Of a DNA stretch of 64,000 nt, positions 18,501 to 26,899 are shown piece after piece; positions within the stretch are counted from its first letter, which is position 1; each line of letters begins with the position of its first letter. The position numbers and the translations under genes are program-made. This DNA comes from Candidatus Anammoximicrobium sp. (GTDB taxonomy: Bacteria; Planctomycetota; Planctomycetia; Pirellulales; Pirellulaceae). A model generated the notes under the pieces. That model was not told the origin of the DNA and did no database searches. It saw only the letters and a program-made list of their open reading frames with translations. The stretch is from positions 52,049 to 116,048 of the forward strand of contig JAAYYU010000306.1 in the NCBI GenBank assembly GCA_012515235.1. Reading direction: 5' to 3'.

Positions 18501-19660
18501 AGTTGGTCGGCGCTCTTGTCGCCCTGTTCCAAGTCGATGGCGTGCTTGAGCTGTTCTTCGATTTCGGCCAGGCTGCCGATGACCGTCGTTTGTTCGGCGA
18601 TCGTCTCCGGTTTGTGTTCCTCGAACAACTGAGCCGCCGCTTCATAGGCGGCCGCCTTGGCCTGTTCCAGCAGCGGCTGCGTGGCGGGGAACTCGTCGAG
18701 CGTTTCGCTCAACGGGCCCATTTTCTTGTGGATTTCGGACTGCTGTTCGACCATCTTCTCGACGGCCTGCTCCGCGAGCTTCTCGGTCTGGCGGACTTCC
18801 TCGCGGAGCTTTTCTTGTTTGTCGAGCAGTTCGCGGACCATCTTCAGCGCCTGTTCGCGGTCGCTGCTGATCAGGCCCTGGGTCTCTTCGATTTTCTCCA
18901 GCAGTGCCCGCAGGCCCTTGATCACGGCTTTCTGGCTCTTGGCCGCGTCAGCGAACTTGGCCGCTGCCAGCGCGGCGTCGGCCGTATCGAGTTCCTGGCC
19001 GACCTGTCCCGCCTTGAGAATCCGCAGGCCGTCGGACGCTCCGGCGCCGACCTGGCCGCCCCAAGTGCCGACGTCCACCAGCGTATCGACCAAAACCAAG
19101 AACAGCGATTTCACGTCCAACTGGTCTTGGATCGTCGTCTTGTGGGAGGCGTCGCGATCGGCTTCCGCGATCGTGGGCAGCGTTTCGGTGGCGCTGTACG
19201 TCCGAGTCTCTATCGCGATCAACTGGCGGACTTGAGCCGCGATCCGGGCGATCTGCAGGCGGCGGAGCAGCTTCTGCCGTTCGGCCATCAGCCGCACCAC
19301 GACCTGCCGAATCTCGCCCCGCGCCTGGTTGATGATCGCCAACTGGTCCGCCTGGCCCGCGTCGTGCGCCTTGGCCAGCAACTGGACGATGTCCTGCATT
19401 TCCTGCTCGACCAGGCCGTCGATGTTGCCGCGCATCTCGCGGACTTCCTTGAAGATGGGCAGTTCCGTCAGGCCGTTTTCCTCGAATTGCCGGATTTGGA
19501 TTTCGAGGATGCCGGAGACCAGTTCGCGGGCCAGCGCCCGCGCTTTTTCCTGGGCCTGCTGCTTGTGCCGCAGCGGGTCGATTTCCGCGCTGCGGACGCC
19601 GGCGGGCAGAATCGAGCAGAACGCGGCCAGCGACACGATGAGAGCGGCACTCCGTTTCAT
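15587..19660 (-). CDS. Giant secreted Ala/Gln/Glu-rich coiled-coil protein
   Basis: The 1357-residue product begins with a signal peptide (MKRSAALIVSLAAFCSILPA). An ordered N-terminal part (about 25-330) is followed by an exceptionally long region (about 330-1000) rich in Ala, Gln and Glu that is predicted to form coiled coil, with heptad-like blocks such as AAEQLEQAIQALGK. A Pro/Gly/Gln-rich disordered section (about 1000-1290) comes next. The last 45 residues are conserved-looking (WFAKLPPDLRKAIQARARR, then GYEERLRRYFESL), a tail I recall from related planctomycete proteins. It should span part of the periplasm. Its ATG overlaps the stop of the DUF4175-like gene by 4 bp (ATGA), implying translational coupling. 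It is probably a structural or tethering partner of the VWA proteins (inference). Confidence 0.85.
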   Translation of the reverse strand: MKRSAALIVSLAAFCSILPAGVRSAEIDPLRHKQQAQEKARALARELVSGILEIQIRQFEENGLTELPIFKEVREMRGNIDGLVEQEMQDIVQLLAKAHDAGQADQLAIINQARGEIRQVVVRLMAERQKLLRRLQIARIAAQVRQLIAIETRTYSATETLPTIAEADRDASHKTTIQDQLDVKSLFLVLVDTLVDVGTWGGQVGAGASDGLRILKAGQVGQELDTADAALAAAKFADAAKSQKAVIKGLRALLEKIEETQGLISSDREQALKMVRELLDKQEKLREEVRQTEKLAEQAVEKMVEQQSEIHKKMGPLSETLDEFPATQPLLEQAKAAAYEAAAQLFEEHKPETIAEQTTVIGSLAEIEEQLKHAIDLEQGDKSADQLAEEVKRLEQLAEKLEQIAEQQEKVVESAPQNPAQAQQQEQQVAKNLAAATEAATENNQDLPGVVESRLADAQEEVSEAAQALADASPAAQEARQEAAQSAERAIQQALAETQAQLADTQRRQMAVEVGELARAAEALERAAASEREIAKASATAANEQGLSQEQAGEFAAEQAEVKETAAKIAEGLQTAEPQVSQQLQQAAQPIDQAAQGIEAAKQQTGDPAKQTAAQVAQAAGQAAQMLEQAAQDLRTQVGKTAEDLVALADKQLGEVAEVQTPVEQAMAAQPQDAGQRLEQLQQARDKVAEARTEQQRASGRSEAAEAAELAREVRAAAAQQTEADAAAEALQRGRAASPAAAAAKQQQVAEQAGELAQQAEGATAEALKQAAEAAAEAAKETLSGNPHRAETARQAAHEALNRAQQAADQAAADTAQAPAGQANAEAQAHVGEMAHEAQELAAEAAPQAAQTLEQAGQQSDAAEKAIEAGNAEATTQAQQAAGEALAQAAEQLEQAIQALGKEQAAALAKQAQQARDLAEQAADVSPDAAAALQTAEKAAQEGSQQGAEKPAQAVAAQDQVERSMERAAASLAAREQQIQRDRDIAAAMAQLAQEQQAAREQIEQAAETLEQLAQANEAPQPEPAEGDQGQPELAEGAATPEGQSEPATPPSPEAVSAAQALAEASDQFAQAQRATGQGAVEISGQEQVANQPLREGLEAASELQLGLPPEPAPAMTAEEPPAGDEPMADASEPAAEPPAGETPAAGQEPPGDAGQPSGQPAGSPQPGQPPPPPAGQGETPAAPEPTDLGTGFVPASPEVTAAQIAGPAAMAQAAQTLAQAEAMGSPANSLPDEGQPQTAQGQAEPSEQGQEAGQADQPMPGQTNPKPHGGGVSQTGEETENQKPSPSALSMKPETEGDSQAEDSQEDAEVKLRQVEKEAWFAKLPPDLRKAIQARARRPAPRGYEERLRRYFESLD

Positions 19661-21645
19661 CTTCCTTCTCCGATTCCCAACTGCTGTTTGATGATCTCTG
19701 TCAGCCGCTGTTCCGATTTCTCGTCGGCCTCGGAGATGGCGGCCAACACGCCCGCCTCGTCGGAAATCTCCAGGACCAACGGATCGCCCTGATACGATTC
19801 GCCCGGCAGTTCGCCGCGATAGTCGACGGCTTCCAGGGTCAGCTTCAAACGGTCTCCCTTGGCCAGGTTCGCCGGCTGCAGTTGCCCGCCGCGTTCGATC
19901 CGCAGGGCTGCCAGGTCCAGCACGTAGCGGCCGTCGACCGGGAGGCGGCCCGACAGCACCGGCTGGGCGTCGGGCAGCAGCGACAGCGTTTGCGTCTCCA
20001 GGTTGGCGTCGTCCCCCGTCGCCTCGCTGGTTCGCCGTTCGCGTTCCACGGCCACGTGCAGGAGGACCTGCGCCACGCCGTAGTCGTCGTTCACTCGGTA
20101 CTCGATTTTCGGTTGGGCCGTCGGCAGGACGACTTTGTGAACCACCGCTGCGGCACAGACCGGCGGGCGGTCCGGTTTGATCCGCACGGAACCTCGAATC
20201 GGCGTCTCCAGGTGCAAGTCGTCTTCGTCGGTGACCTGGATCTCAAAGCGCAGCGGTTCCGTGACGCGGGAGAACGGCGAGTCGGCGGCGGCCAACGACC
20301 AGCGGAGCCGGCCGTCATCCTGGGCCGTCAAATCGTAGCGTCGAGGCGACGTAGGGGTCAGTACGGTGAGCCACGCGGAACGTAATTTCTTGCGGTTGAT
20401 GCACTCGACCGCCAGTTTGACTTCGGAGCCTTCCAGGACGGAAATCTGCCGGGCCGCGGGCTCGGCCGGTCTCTCGTTGGCCACCTTGGCGTAAGCGGGC
20501 GGAACCGGAGTCAGCTGGGATTCGACGACGGGCAGCGGGATCATCGCCACGTCGGCCGAGTCGGTCCAACCGTCGCCGACATGAATTTGATACGTCACCG
20601 GTGACACCAGCCGCGGGAGCCGGCCGGCGTAGACGGCCGTGGCGTCTGCATCGCCGGGCCAGTCCTTGAGCAACCGATCCAGCTCGCCGGCCGCGCTTTC
20701 CAACTTGCCGACGTCCCCGGCCGCCGCTTCGATGGCGTCGGCCGCGGCGGGCGCGTCGGCCCTGGCCAGCGTGGCCAGCTCCCGCGCCCAAGTCCCGCCC
20801 AGGTCAAAGTCCTTGACCGCCAGCCCCTCGCGCAGACCGCCGGCCGCCTGCTGCAAGCGCTCGCGGCGGGCGTCCAGCGTCATCCGCTGCAGTTCGATGG
20901 GACGCTTGCGGTCGCCCGCCGCCATGAGCTGCGCCCGGCCGCCGGGCGGCAGCGTGCCGGAGCAGCTGACCCAGAATTCCAGCGGGTAGCCTTCGGCGCA
21001 CTTGGCGTCGGCCGGCCGGGTGCCGTGCCGCGGGCGATCGAGGACGGTCTGGTGATTGAGCGCGATTCGTTCGATGACCGTGTCGGACGGGTAGTGGACG
21101 GACGCCAGGCAGAGCCGCTGCAGAAAGGCCCGCGTGTGGCCGGGAAAGCAGACGGCCACCGCCGCGGCCACCGCCACGGTGGCAAAAAGCGCGACGGTGC
21201 GGCGGCGCGGCTTGGGCTGCGCCAGACCTTCGAACACGTCCAGACGGCCAACCAGGTCGGAAACGCTTTCGATGACCCGCTCCTCCAGCTGGCGCGAGCC
21301 CCAGGCGGCGGCCTGGGGCTGCTCGAATTGGATCGCGGCGACCAGGTCGCTGTGGATGGCGTGCTTCTTCTCGACCAACAGGGCCAGTTCGATTTCGTCT
21401 TCCTGAACGCCCAACTCGGGCACGGCATAGCGGCGGAAGCTCCACACCAGGCCGGCTGCGCCCAGGGCCATCACCAGCAGCCGCTGAGCGACGTCCAGCT
21501 GAAACGCCACGTCGAGGGCAAAGACGGCCAACAACAGCCAGAGCGCCGCAGTGATCACGGCCGAATACGCGGTCGCCCAGCGTCCGAAAACGCGGGACCG
21601 CCGCAATGCAGCGAGGTGGCGATGGAGGGTGGAAAGTCGGGTCAT
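19657..21645 (-). CDS. DUF4175-like membrane protein
   Basis: The 662-residue product has two N-terminal membrane helices (about 20-42 and 48-62) and a third near 135-155. A large extracytoplasmic part follows with several Ig-like/beta segments, for example YQIHVGDGWTDSADV and YRVNDDYGVAQVLLHV (a pattern seen in DUF4175 proteins). Charged helices make up the C-terminus. It has no enzymatic motif. ATG 21645 is chosen because it overlaps the stop of the upstream VWA gene in an ATGA junction; the much longer open frame upstream is a shadow of that gene. The stop likewise overlaps the start of the coiled-coil gene. Thus three consecutive genes are translationally coupled, suggesting one envelope complex with fixed subunit ratio (inference). 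Confidence 0.85.
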   Translation of the reverse strand: MTRLSTLHRHLAALRRSRVFGRWATAYSAVITAALWLLLAVFALDVAFQLDVAQRLLVMALGAAGLVWSFRRYAVPELGVQEDEIELALLVEKKHAIHSDLVAAIQFEQPQAAAWGSRQLEERVIESVSDLVGRLDVFEGLAQPKPRRRTVALFATVAVAAAVAVCFPGHTRAFLQRLCLASVHYPSDTVIERIALNHQTVLDRPRHGTRPADAKCAEGYPLEFWVSCSGTLPPGGRAQLMAAGDRKRPIELQRMTLDARRERLQQAAGGLREGLAVKDFDLGGTWARELATLARADAPAAADAIEAAAGDVGKLESAAGELDRLLKDWPGDADATAVYAGRLPRLVSPVTYQIHVGDGWTDSADVAMIPLPVVESQLTPVPPAYAKVANERPAEPAARQISVLEGSEVKLAVECINRKKLRSAWLTVLTPTSPRRYDLTAQDDGRLRWSLAAADSPFSRVTEPLRFEIQVTDEDDLHLETPIRGSVRIKPDRPPVCAAAVVHKVVLPTAQPKIEYRVNDDYGVAQVLLHVAVERERRTSEATGDDANLETQTLSLLPDAQPVLSGRLPVDGRYVLDLAALRIERGGQLQPANLAKGDRLKLTLEAVDYRGELPGESYQGDPLVLEISDEAGVLAAISEADEKSEQRLTEIIKQQLGIGEGR

Positions 21646-24116
21646 TGTAAATGAATCATCTTCCTGGAAAACCATTCTCCCAGCATCAGCCCCACCAGGG
21701 CAATAAACCACAAGGGGGTGCTCCACAGCGGATGGTTCCGCGTGTAGCGTTCCGTGATCGCCTGCAACTGCAGGTCGTCCGGCAGGCGATCGACGGAGGT
21801 CAGGTCGTACGACCGGCCCCCCGTCTCGGCGGCCAGTTCTTCCTGCAAGCGGACGTTGCGGACGCCGCTGCGGCGCTCGGCCGACAAGCCGGTGACGTCG
21901 AACCGCACTTCGCTGAAGGTGTTTGCAATCGGATCCTTGACCCGGATGCTGTACTCGCCGTCGCTGTACACCGGAATCTGGGCCTCGAACACGCCCTGTC
22001 GCAGCAGCGGGACCGCGACTTCGCGCAGTTGGTCCGCCGTGCCGGCGCCGCCGGGAACGGTCATCTCGGCCGCCAGCGACTGCCGCGGCATGTCCTCCCC
22101 GGCCAAGGGCTCGAAATTCTCGTCGTAGGCTTCGACCGTCAGCGTGACTTTCTCTTCCACCCGATACTGCTGCCGGTCGGTCCGCACGACGAACCGCTTC
22201 TCCGCACCCAGCGCGTGGCTCATGCCCAGCCGATAGATCAACTGCGACCAGAAGCGGCGGTAGTACTGTTCGCCGTACAGCCGCCGCAGCCGCCACATTT
22301 CGTTGAAGCCCAGATACACCACTTCGCCCGCGCCGAATTGCCGGATGGCGATCAGCGGCTGGTGCGTCTTGCCGTCGCGGCACAGATCGGTAGGGTGCTC
22401 GGCCAGGGCGTAACTCTGGTCCTGCAACTGGGCGACGGGCTGGTACCAGGGCAACAGCCGCAGGTTGTTCCAGGCCTTGTTGTTTTCCGCGTCGTTGTCG
22501 CCCAACTGCATGAACGAGTAGCGGGCCGCGTGGGAGGTCAACCGGAGCCGGAATGGACGTTCCTCGCGCAGACGGGCGTCGGGATCCAGGATCACGGGCA
22601 GCATGTCGGCCAGCGGCGTGCCGGACAGTTCCGCAGGCCCAAACCGCGGGCCCGTAATCACCACCAGGCCGCCGCCAAACTGGCTGACAAACTCGCGGAC
22701 CATCCCGCAGAACCGCTCGTTGATCGCCGTCCGCGGCATGTCGTCCAGGAAGATCACGTCGTTGGCAAAGAAGTCGCTCCGCTTGGGCGTCAGCGTCGGC
22801 AGGAACAACACGTTGGTCTCGCGGACCTGCGGATCGGACGAGGCCAGATAGGTGCGAAAGCCGTCCATGCCGATCAGCTTGTCGCGGTGGAAGACCTCTT
22901 TCACAAACCGCCACTCCCACGATGGTTCGTGGGCGACGTACATCAGCCGCAGGTAATCGTCGATGATGTTCACCTCGCGCGTCGCCCGATTGTTCTCGGC
23001 GACGATTTCGCCGTCCAGCGGCTCGACGACGGCGAGGAACTCGAACCGGCCGGCGTCTTCGGGCGTGAAGGGGAACTCGACCGTCTCCAGGTTCGTCTTC
23101 AACGGCACCGTCTTCTGGCCGATTAGGATCTCGGCCGATTCGGACGCGCCAAACTCGCCGCTCAACTTGCGGGCCGTCACCGTGACCGTCGCGGAACGGT
23201 CCTGCAAGCCGCTCTGCCGCAACTTGGCCAGCACCTTGGTCCGCTCCGCGCGCTTCATCTTCGGATCGGTCTGCAGATCGACCGCCAGGTCCAAGGCTTC
23301 GGCCGCGCCCAGGCCCACCGTGTAGATGGGCACGCCCAGTTTCGTGGCCGGCGAACCGGACGATTCGCTTGGCCCGCCGATCGGCGCCAGGCCGGAGTTC
23401 TGGGCAAAATCACTAAACATCACCACGGCCGCCAGATTGCCCGCGCCGAACTGCTGCGCCATGTCGTTCAGCGCCGCGCCCAACGCCGTGACCTGGCCGC
23501 TGGTCGTCAACTGGGCCGCAAGGTGCTTCGGGTCCGGCGTGTCGCCTCCGCCCGGCCGAAGTTCCAGCTTCCGCAACTGGCTGGTCGTGTTGCCGTCAAA
23601 GACAAACGCTTCCAGCCGATACCGCTTGTCCTGGGCCAATCTGGCAATCAGATTGTCCCGCTCCCTGCCCAATAACGACTGCAGGTAATCGGCGCGGGAC
23701 GGTTTCTTGCCCGCGGCGCCGTCCGGTGCCTGCCAGCCGGTGGCTTGGGCCAACGCAGACTGCCGGTCATCCGGGTATTCGTCCTGAATCGCCATGCTGT
23801 CCGTGCCATCAAAGACCAGGTACAAGAGCGGCGGCTTGACGTCGGTCAGCGAAACGCGAAGCACGGGATCGGCCAGGGTCAGCAGCAGCAGGATCAGGAG
23901 CAGGCCGCGACTGAGACCCAACGCCAGCCGCGCGCCGCGCGATCCGCGATGCTGGTACTTGAGATAGAACACCAACGCCGTGACCAGCAACGCCGCCAAG
24001 GCCAAGAACACCCAGAACGTCCCGCCAGCTGCCCACGGCGCCGCCAGCGACGGGGCGATCTCGTCAATCGACTTGACGTTCTTCAGACCCAGTAGCCAAC
24101 CTAAGGCTTGATTCAT
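21642..24116 (-). CDS. Membrane VWA-like protein with degenerate MIDAS
   Basis: The 824-residue product has two membrane helices near residues 30-52 and 66-85. A VWA-like domain begins YLVFDGTDSMAIQDE; here the metal site reads D-G-T-D-S instead of the usual D-x-S-x-S, so metal binding may be altered. A beta-rich segment is followed by a glutamine-amidotransferase-like region (VFLDDMPRTAIN, GGGLVVITGPRFGPAE), then more beta domains and a final membrane helix near the C-terminus (PLWFIALVGLMLGEWF). This arrangement is common in planctomycete MoxR cassettes. ATG 24116 is chosen over an in-frame ATG at 24140, which lies inside the short repeat tract at 24127-24173. It overlaps the DUF4175-like gene. 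Confidence 0.82.
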   Translation of the reverse strand: MNQALGWLLGLKNVKSIDEIAPSLAAPWAAGGTFWVFLALAALLVTALVFYLKYQHRGSRGARLALGLSRGLLLILLLLTLADPVLRVSLTDVKPPLLYLVFDGTDSMAIQDEYPDDRQSALAQATGWQAPDGAAGKKPSRADYLQSLLGRERDNLIARLAQDKRYRLEAFVFDGNTTSQLRKLELRPGGGDTPDPKHLAAQLTTSGQVTALGAALNDMAQQFGAGNLAAVVMFSDFAQNSGLAPIGGPSESSGSPATKLGVPIYTVGLGAAEALDLAVDLQTDPKMKRAERTKVLAKLRQSGLQDRSATVTVTARKLSGEFGASESAEILIGQKTVPLKTNLETVEFPFTPEDAGRFEFLAVVEPLDGEIVAENNRATREVNIIDDYLRLMYVAHEPSWEWRFVKEVFHRDKLIGMDGFRTYLASSDPQVRETNVLFLPTLTPKRSDFFANDVIFLDDMPRTAINERFCGMVREFVSQFGGGLVVITGPRFGPAELSGTPLADMLPVILDPDARLREERPFRLRLTSHAARYSFMQLGDNDAENNKAWNNLRLLPWYQPVAQLQDQSYALAEHPTDLCRDGKTHQPLIAIRQFGAGEVVYLGFNEMWRLRRLYGEQYYRRFWSQLIYRLGMSHALGAEKRFVVRTDRQQYRVEEKVTLTVEAYDENFEPLAGEDMPRQSLAAEMTVPGGAGTADQLREVAVPLLRQGVFEAQIPVYSDGEYSIRVKDPIANTFSEVRFDVTGLSAERRSGVRNVRLQEELAAETGGRSYDLTSVDRLPDDLQLQAITERYTRNHPLWSTPLWFIALVGLMLGEWFSRKMIHLQ

Positions 24117-24126
24117 GAGCGTCCAC

Positions 24127-24173
24127 TTGTCATTCGTCATTCGTCAGTTGTCAGTTGTCAGTTGTCATTGGTC
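24127..24173. repeat. Short tandem repeats of TGAC type between two VWA genes
   Basis: On the minus strand, units of CAACTGA and then CGAATGA follow one another (about three and two copies). The tract is made of overlapping ATG and TGA triplets just upstream of the start at 24116. It may allow re-initiation by ribosomes ending on the upstream gene, or be only a slippage product. Confidence 0.75.
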
Positions 24174-24206
24174 CGTTCTTGCCGATTCCTGATGACCGGT
24201 CACCGG

Positions 24207-26798
24207 TTACTTGGTGGCCGGCGCGGGGAGGGAAGCGTTGGTGTTTTTGGCCACCCAACGGGCGACCAGCAGTAGTTCGATCAACAACAGGCCCAAGACG
24301 GCCAGGATCAGCCACCACCAGCTGTCCTGGCCGCTGACCTGGGTGCCCGCCAAGCTGATTTCTTCGTCCGGGCCGACCCAGCGCACGGCCGCATCGCCGA
24401 CGCGGGCGTCGAACTGGTCGCGGCCCAGCGGCTGCAGTTCGGATTCGTCGGCTTCGCCGTTGACGGCCAGCGGCAGATCCCAGGCGGCTTGCCGCGCGGC
24501 GAGATGGACAGGGCCGCCGTTTCCATTTTGCCGGACGGCGGTGACGCGGTAAACGCCGCGGGCCAGCGGCTGTTCGATGTGGAATCCCAGCTGCGCTTTG
24601 CCGACGAAGCCCGTGTCCAGCAGTTCCGGTTGCTGGCCCCCGTCGGGCCGCCGCAGCGTGAGGGCGATTTCCCGATCGTTGGTCGGCAGCGGCAGGGCGA
24701 TCCGCTCGGCCGGGCCGAAATTCCGCGGCGGCAGCGTCGCCTGGATCATGGCCCGCAAGGCGCGGTCGAAGATCACCACGGCATTGGTGGTCGGCAGCGT
24801 GTTCCAGCTGGACAACAAACCGCTGGTCGCCAACAGCACGTCGCCGCGCCCGATCTGGCGGATCAGCAGGAAGGGCGTGCCGGCGGGGTCGTCGAAGCGA
24901 GCCAGGACGCGCGGCAGCGTGCGTTCGGCCAATTCCTGCAAGCGGCGCTCGTGCTGGGCGGGATCTTCCGGCAACGGCTCTTCGTCGCCGGCCGCCATCT
25001 GCTGGCTCCACAACAGCCAGGCGGGACGCAGCGTTCCCGCCCGCCGCTCGTCGCCCCGCAGTTGCTGCTTTTCCGCCTCGTTCAACGCCGACTCGCCGCC
25101 GGACTGGACCGCCTGCTTGCGCCGCGCGGACGCCTGGGCCAGAAACGCTTGCTCATCTTCCAGCCGTTTCCGTTCCGCCTGACGCAGCGCCTGCAGCGTC
25201 TCGTCGCTCACGTCGGCCCGCACGGCCTTGAAGAAGAACGGATCGGAATACAGGTCCCGCAACTCCTGTTCGGACACCCCGGCCAGCTGGAAGAACGGAT
25301 GGGCCTGCAGGCTGTCGAAGGCCAGAAAGAAGGGCTTCCATTCGCCCGCCGCTTCCTCCGGCAGCGCGCCCAGCGGTTCCGGCAGCAGCGGAGCGGGCAG
25401 AATGCCCATTCCGTCCAGCCAGGCGGCTTCCGTCCAGCGCACCGGATCGAAGCCCGAGTTGCGGCCGGGATCATACGCGCCGCCGGCCGCAATCACCAAC
25501 TGCCCGCCCTGCTCGACGTACTCGCGCAGCAGCGACGTCTTCTCGCCCGGATCCGCGATGCCGGCGACGACGACCAGCCGCGCGTCCTCCAACAGCTCTT
25601 GCGTCACCTGATCGAGCTTGACGTGCCGCACCCGGACCAGTTGCCGCGCGCTTGCCGCGCGGCTGGCGACCGGCGCCAACAGCTTGCGGAGCAGCCGCGT
25701 TTCGCCGAGCCGATTCTTGACCGGATCCTCTTCTTCCGCGCCGTACTGATCGACGCACACGACCGGCAGTGCGGCCACGACGGGGACGACCAGGCAGCGC
25801 TCGTCGTCGGCCGGCAGGTTGTCCGGCGTGAGCGAGACTTTGACCGGCACGGACAGCGATTTGCCCGGCTCCGGCTGGTAGGCGTTCAACAAGTGCTCGA
25901 ACGACACCTCGCGCGCGCCCTGCCCCGGTTCCAGCGTCACCGTTTTCGCGGCGACCGGCTGATCGTCCACAATCAATTGCACTTCCACGTCGGGGCGCGG
26001 GGCCGGGCCGTCGTAGCGGATCTCGACCAGGAACGTGGTCGGAGTTTCCACGTCCGCCACGCCGTCTTGAACGCGGAAAGCGGAGATCCAGGCGTTTTGC
26101 GGATCGGCGGCCGAAATGTCGACGACCTGAATCGGCGGCACGTCCTGGAACTGGTCGGGCCGCGTCAGGTCTCGCCAATTCGAGATCTGCTGGTCGCTGA
26201 ACACCACGATCCGGTGGCCCAGGGCCGGCCCCGCCTCGCAGGCTTTCTGGGCTTCGTTCACGGCCCGCAGGATGCTCGCCGAGCGGTCGACCAATTCGAT
26301 CTTGCCCAGCGTCTGCAGGGCACTCTCCTTCGTCGCGGCGTCGGGGCTGTAGCCCCAGCGAGAACCGCACAGCGGGATGACCGTCACGCGGCTGTCGGCC
26401 GGCAATCGGTCGATGAACTGCCGCGCCCGCTCCCTGGCCCGGTCCAGCAGCGTGCCCTCCAGCGATTCGTAGCCCATGCTCAGGCTGTTGTCGATCACCA
26501 GTACGGCGTGCAGCGGCTTGGAGCTGTCGAAGGCCTGCTCGCTGGTCGAAAAGAACGGCCGCGCCAGGGCCAGGCCCACCAACAACACGGCCAAGGTCCG
26601 CAACGCCAACAGCAGCAGGTCCCGCAACGTCAAGATCTTGCGATTCCTCTGCAGGGCCTCGCGCAAGAAGTCCATCGCCGCCCAATGGACGATCCGGTAA
26701 CGCCGGCGATTCAACAGGTGGATGATCACCGGGCCGGCCGCGGCGATCAAACCGGCGACGGCGAACGAGGCGGCAACGAAGGACGGTACCAGGTTCAT
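24207..26798 (-). CDS. BatA-like VWA membrane protein
   Basis: The 863-residue product has the N-terminal BatA pattern: a first membrane helix, then IHLLNRRRYRIVHWAAMDFL, and a second helix (59-78). A VWA domain follows with an intact metal site, VIDNSLSMG (D103-N-S-L-S107). A long extracytoplasmic part comes next, containing a glutamine-amidotransferase-like segment (LVIAAGGAYDPGRNSG), helices rich in Glu/Arg (about 570-650), and beta domains, closed by a C-terminal membrane helix (WWWLILAVLGLLLIELLL). BatA-type proteins work with MoxR ATPases in the cell envelope. This is the first VWA gene of the cassette, 90 bp before the second one. The Shine-Dalgarno site before its ATG is weak. Confidence 0.88.
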   Translation of the reverse strand: MNLVPSFVAASFAVAGLIAAAGPVIIHLLNRRRYRIVHWAAMDFLREALQRNRKILTLRDLLLLALRTLAVLLVGLALARPFFSTSEQAFDSSKPLHAVLVIDNSLSMGYESLEGTLLDRARERARQFIDRLPADSRVTVIPLCGSRWGYSPDAATKESALQTLGKIELVDRSASILRAVNEAQKACEAGPALGHRIVVFSDQQISNWRDLTRPDQFQDVPPIQVVDISAADPQNAWISAFRVQDGVADVETPTTFLVEIRYDGPAPRPDVEVQLIVDDQPVAAKTVTLEPGQGAREVSFEHLLNAYQPEPGKSLSVPVKVSLTPDNLPADDERCLVVPVVAALPVVCVDQYGAEEEDPVKNRLGETRLLRKLLAPVASRAASARQLVRVRHVKLDQVTQELLEDARLVVVAGIADPGEKTSLLREYVEQGGQLVIAAGGAYDPGRNSGFDPVRWTEAAWLDGMGILPAPLLPEPLGALPEEAAGEWKPFFLAFDSLQAHPFFQLAGVSEQELRDLYSDPFFFKAVRADVSDETLQALRQAERKRLEDEQAFLAQASARRKQAVQSGGESALNEAEKQQLRGDERRAGTLRPAWLLWSQQMAAGDEEPLPEDPAQHERRLQELAERTLPRVLARFDDPAGTPFLLIRQIGRGDVLLATSGLLSSWNTLPTTNAVVIFDRALRAMIQATLPPRNFGPAERIALPLPTNDREIALTLRRPDGGQQPELLDTGFVGKAQLGFHIEQPLARGVYRVTAVRQNGNGGPVHLAARQAAWDLPLAVNGEADESELQPLGRDQFDARVGDAAVRWVGPDEEISLAGTQVSGQDSWWWLILAVLGLLLIELLLVARWVAKNTNASLPAPATK

Positions 26799-26899
26799 GA
26801 GGGCGGGACGAAAGTCGGTGGTGGGTCAGTTCATCAATGTTGTGCCACGGAAGACGGATCGCCGCAAGTCTTCCGCTCGTTGGTGGGGCCTGTTCCAGC

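Noticed and set aside
15947..19792. Long plus-strand open frame (1281 codons) antisense to the coiled-coil gene
   Set aside because: Leu/Gly/Arg-rich pattern mirrors the Ala/Gln codons of the real gene; no start signal or domain.
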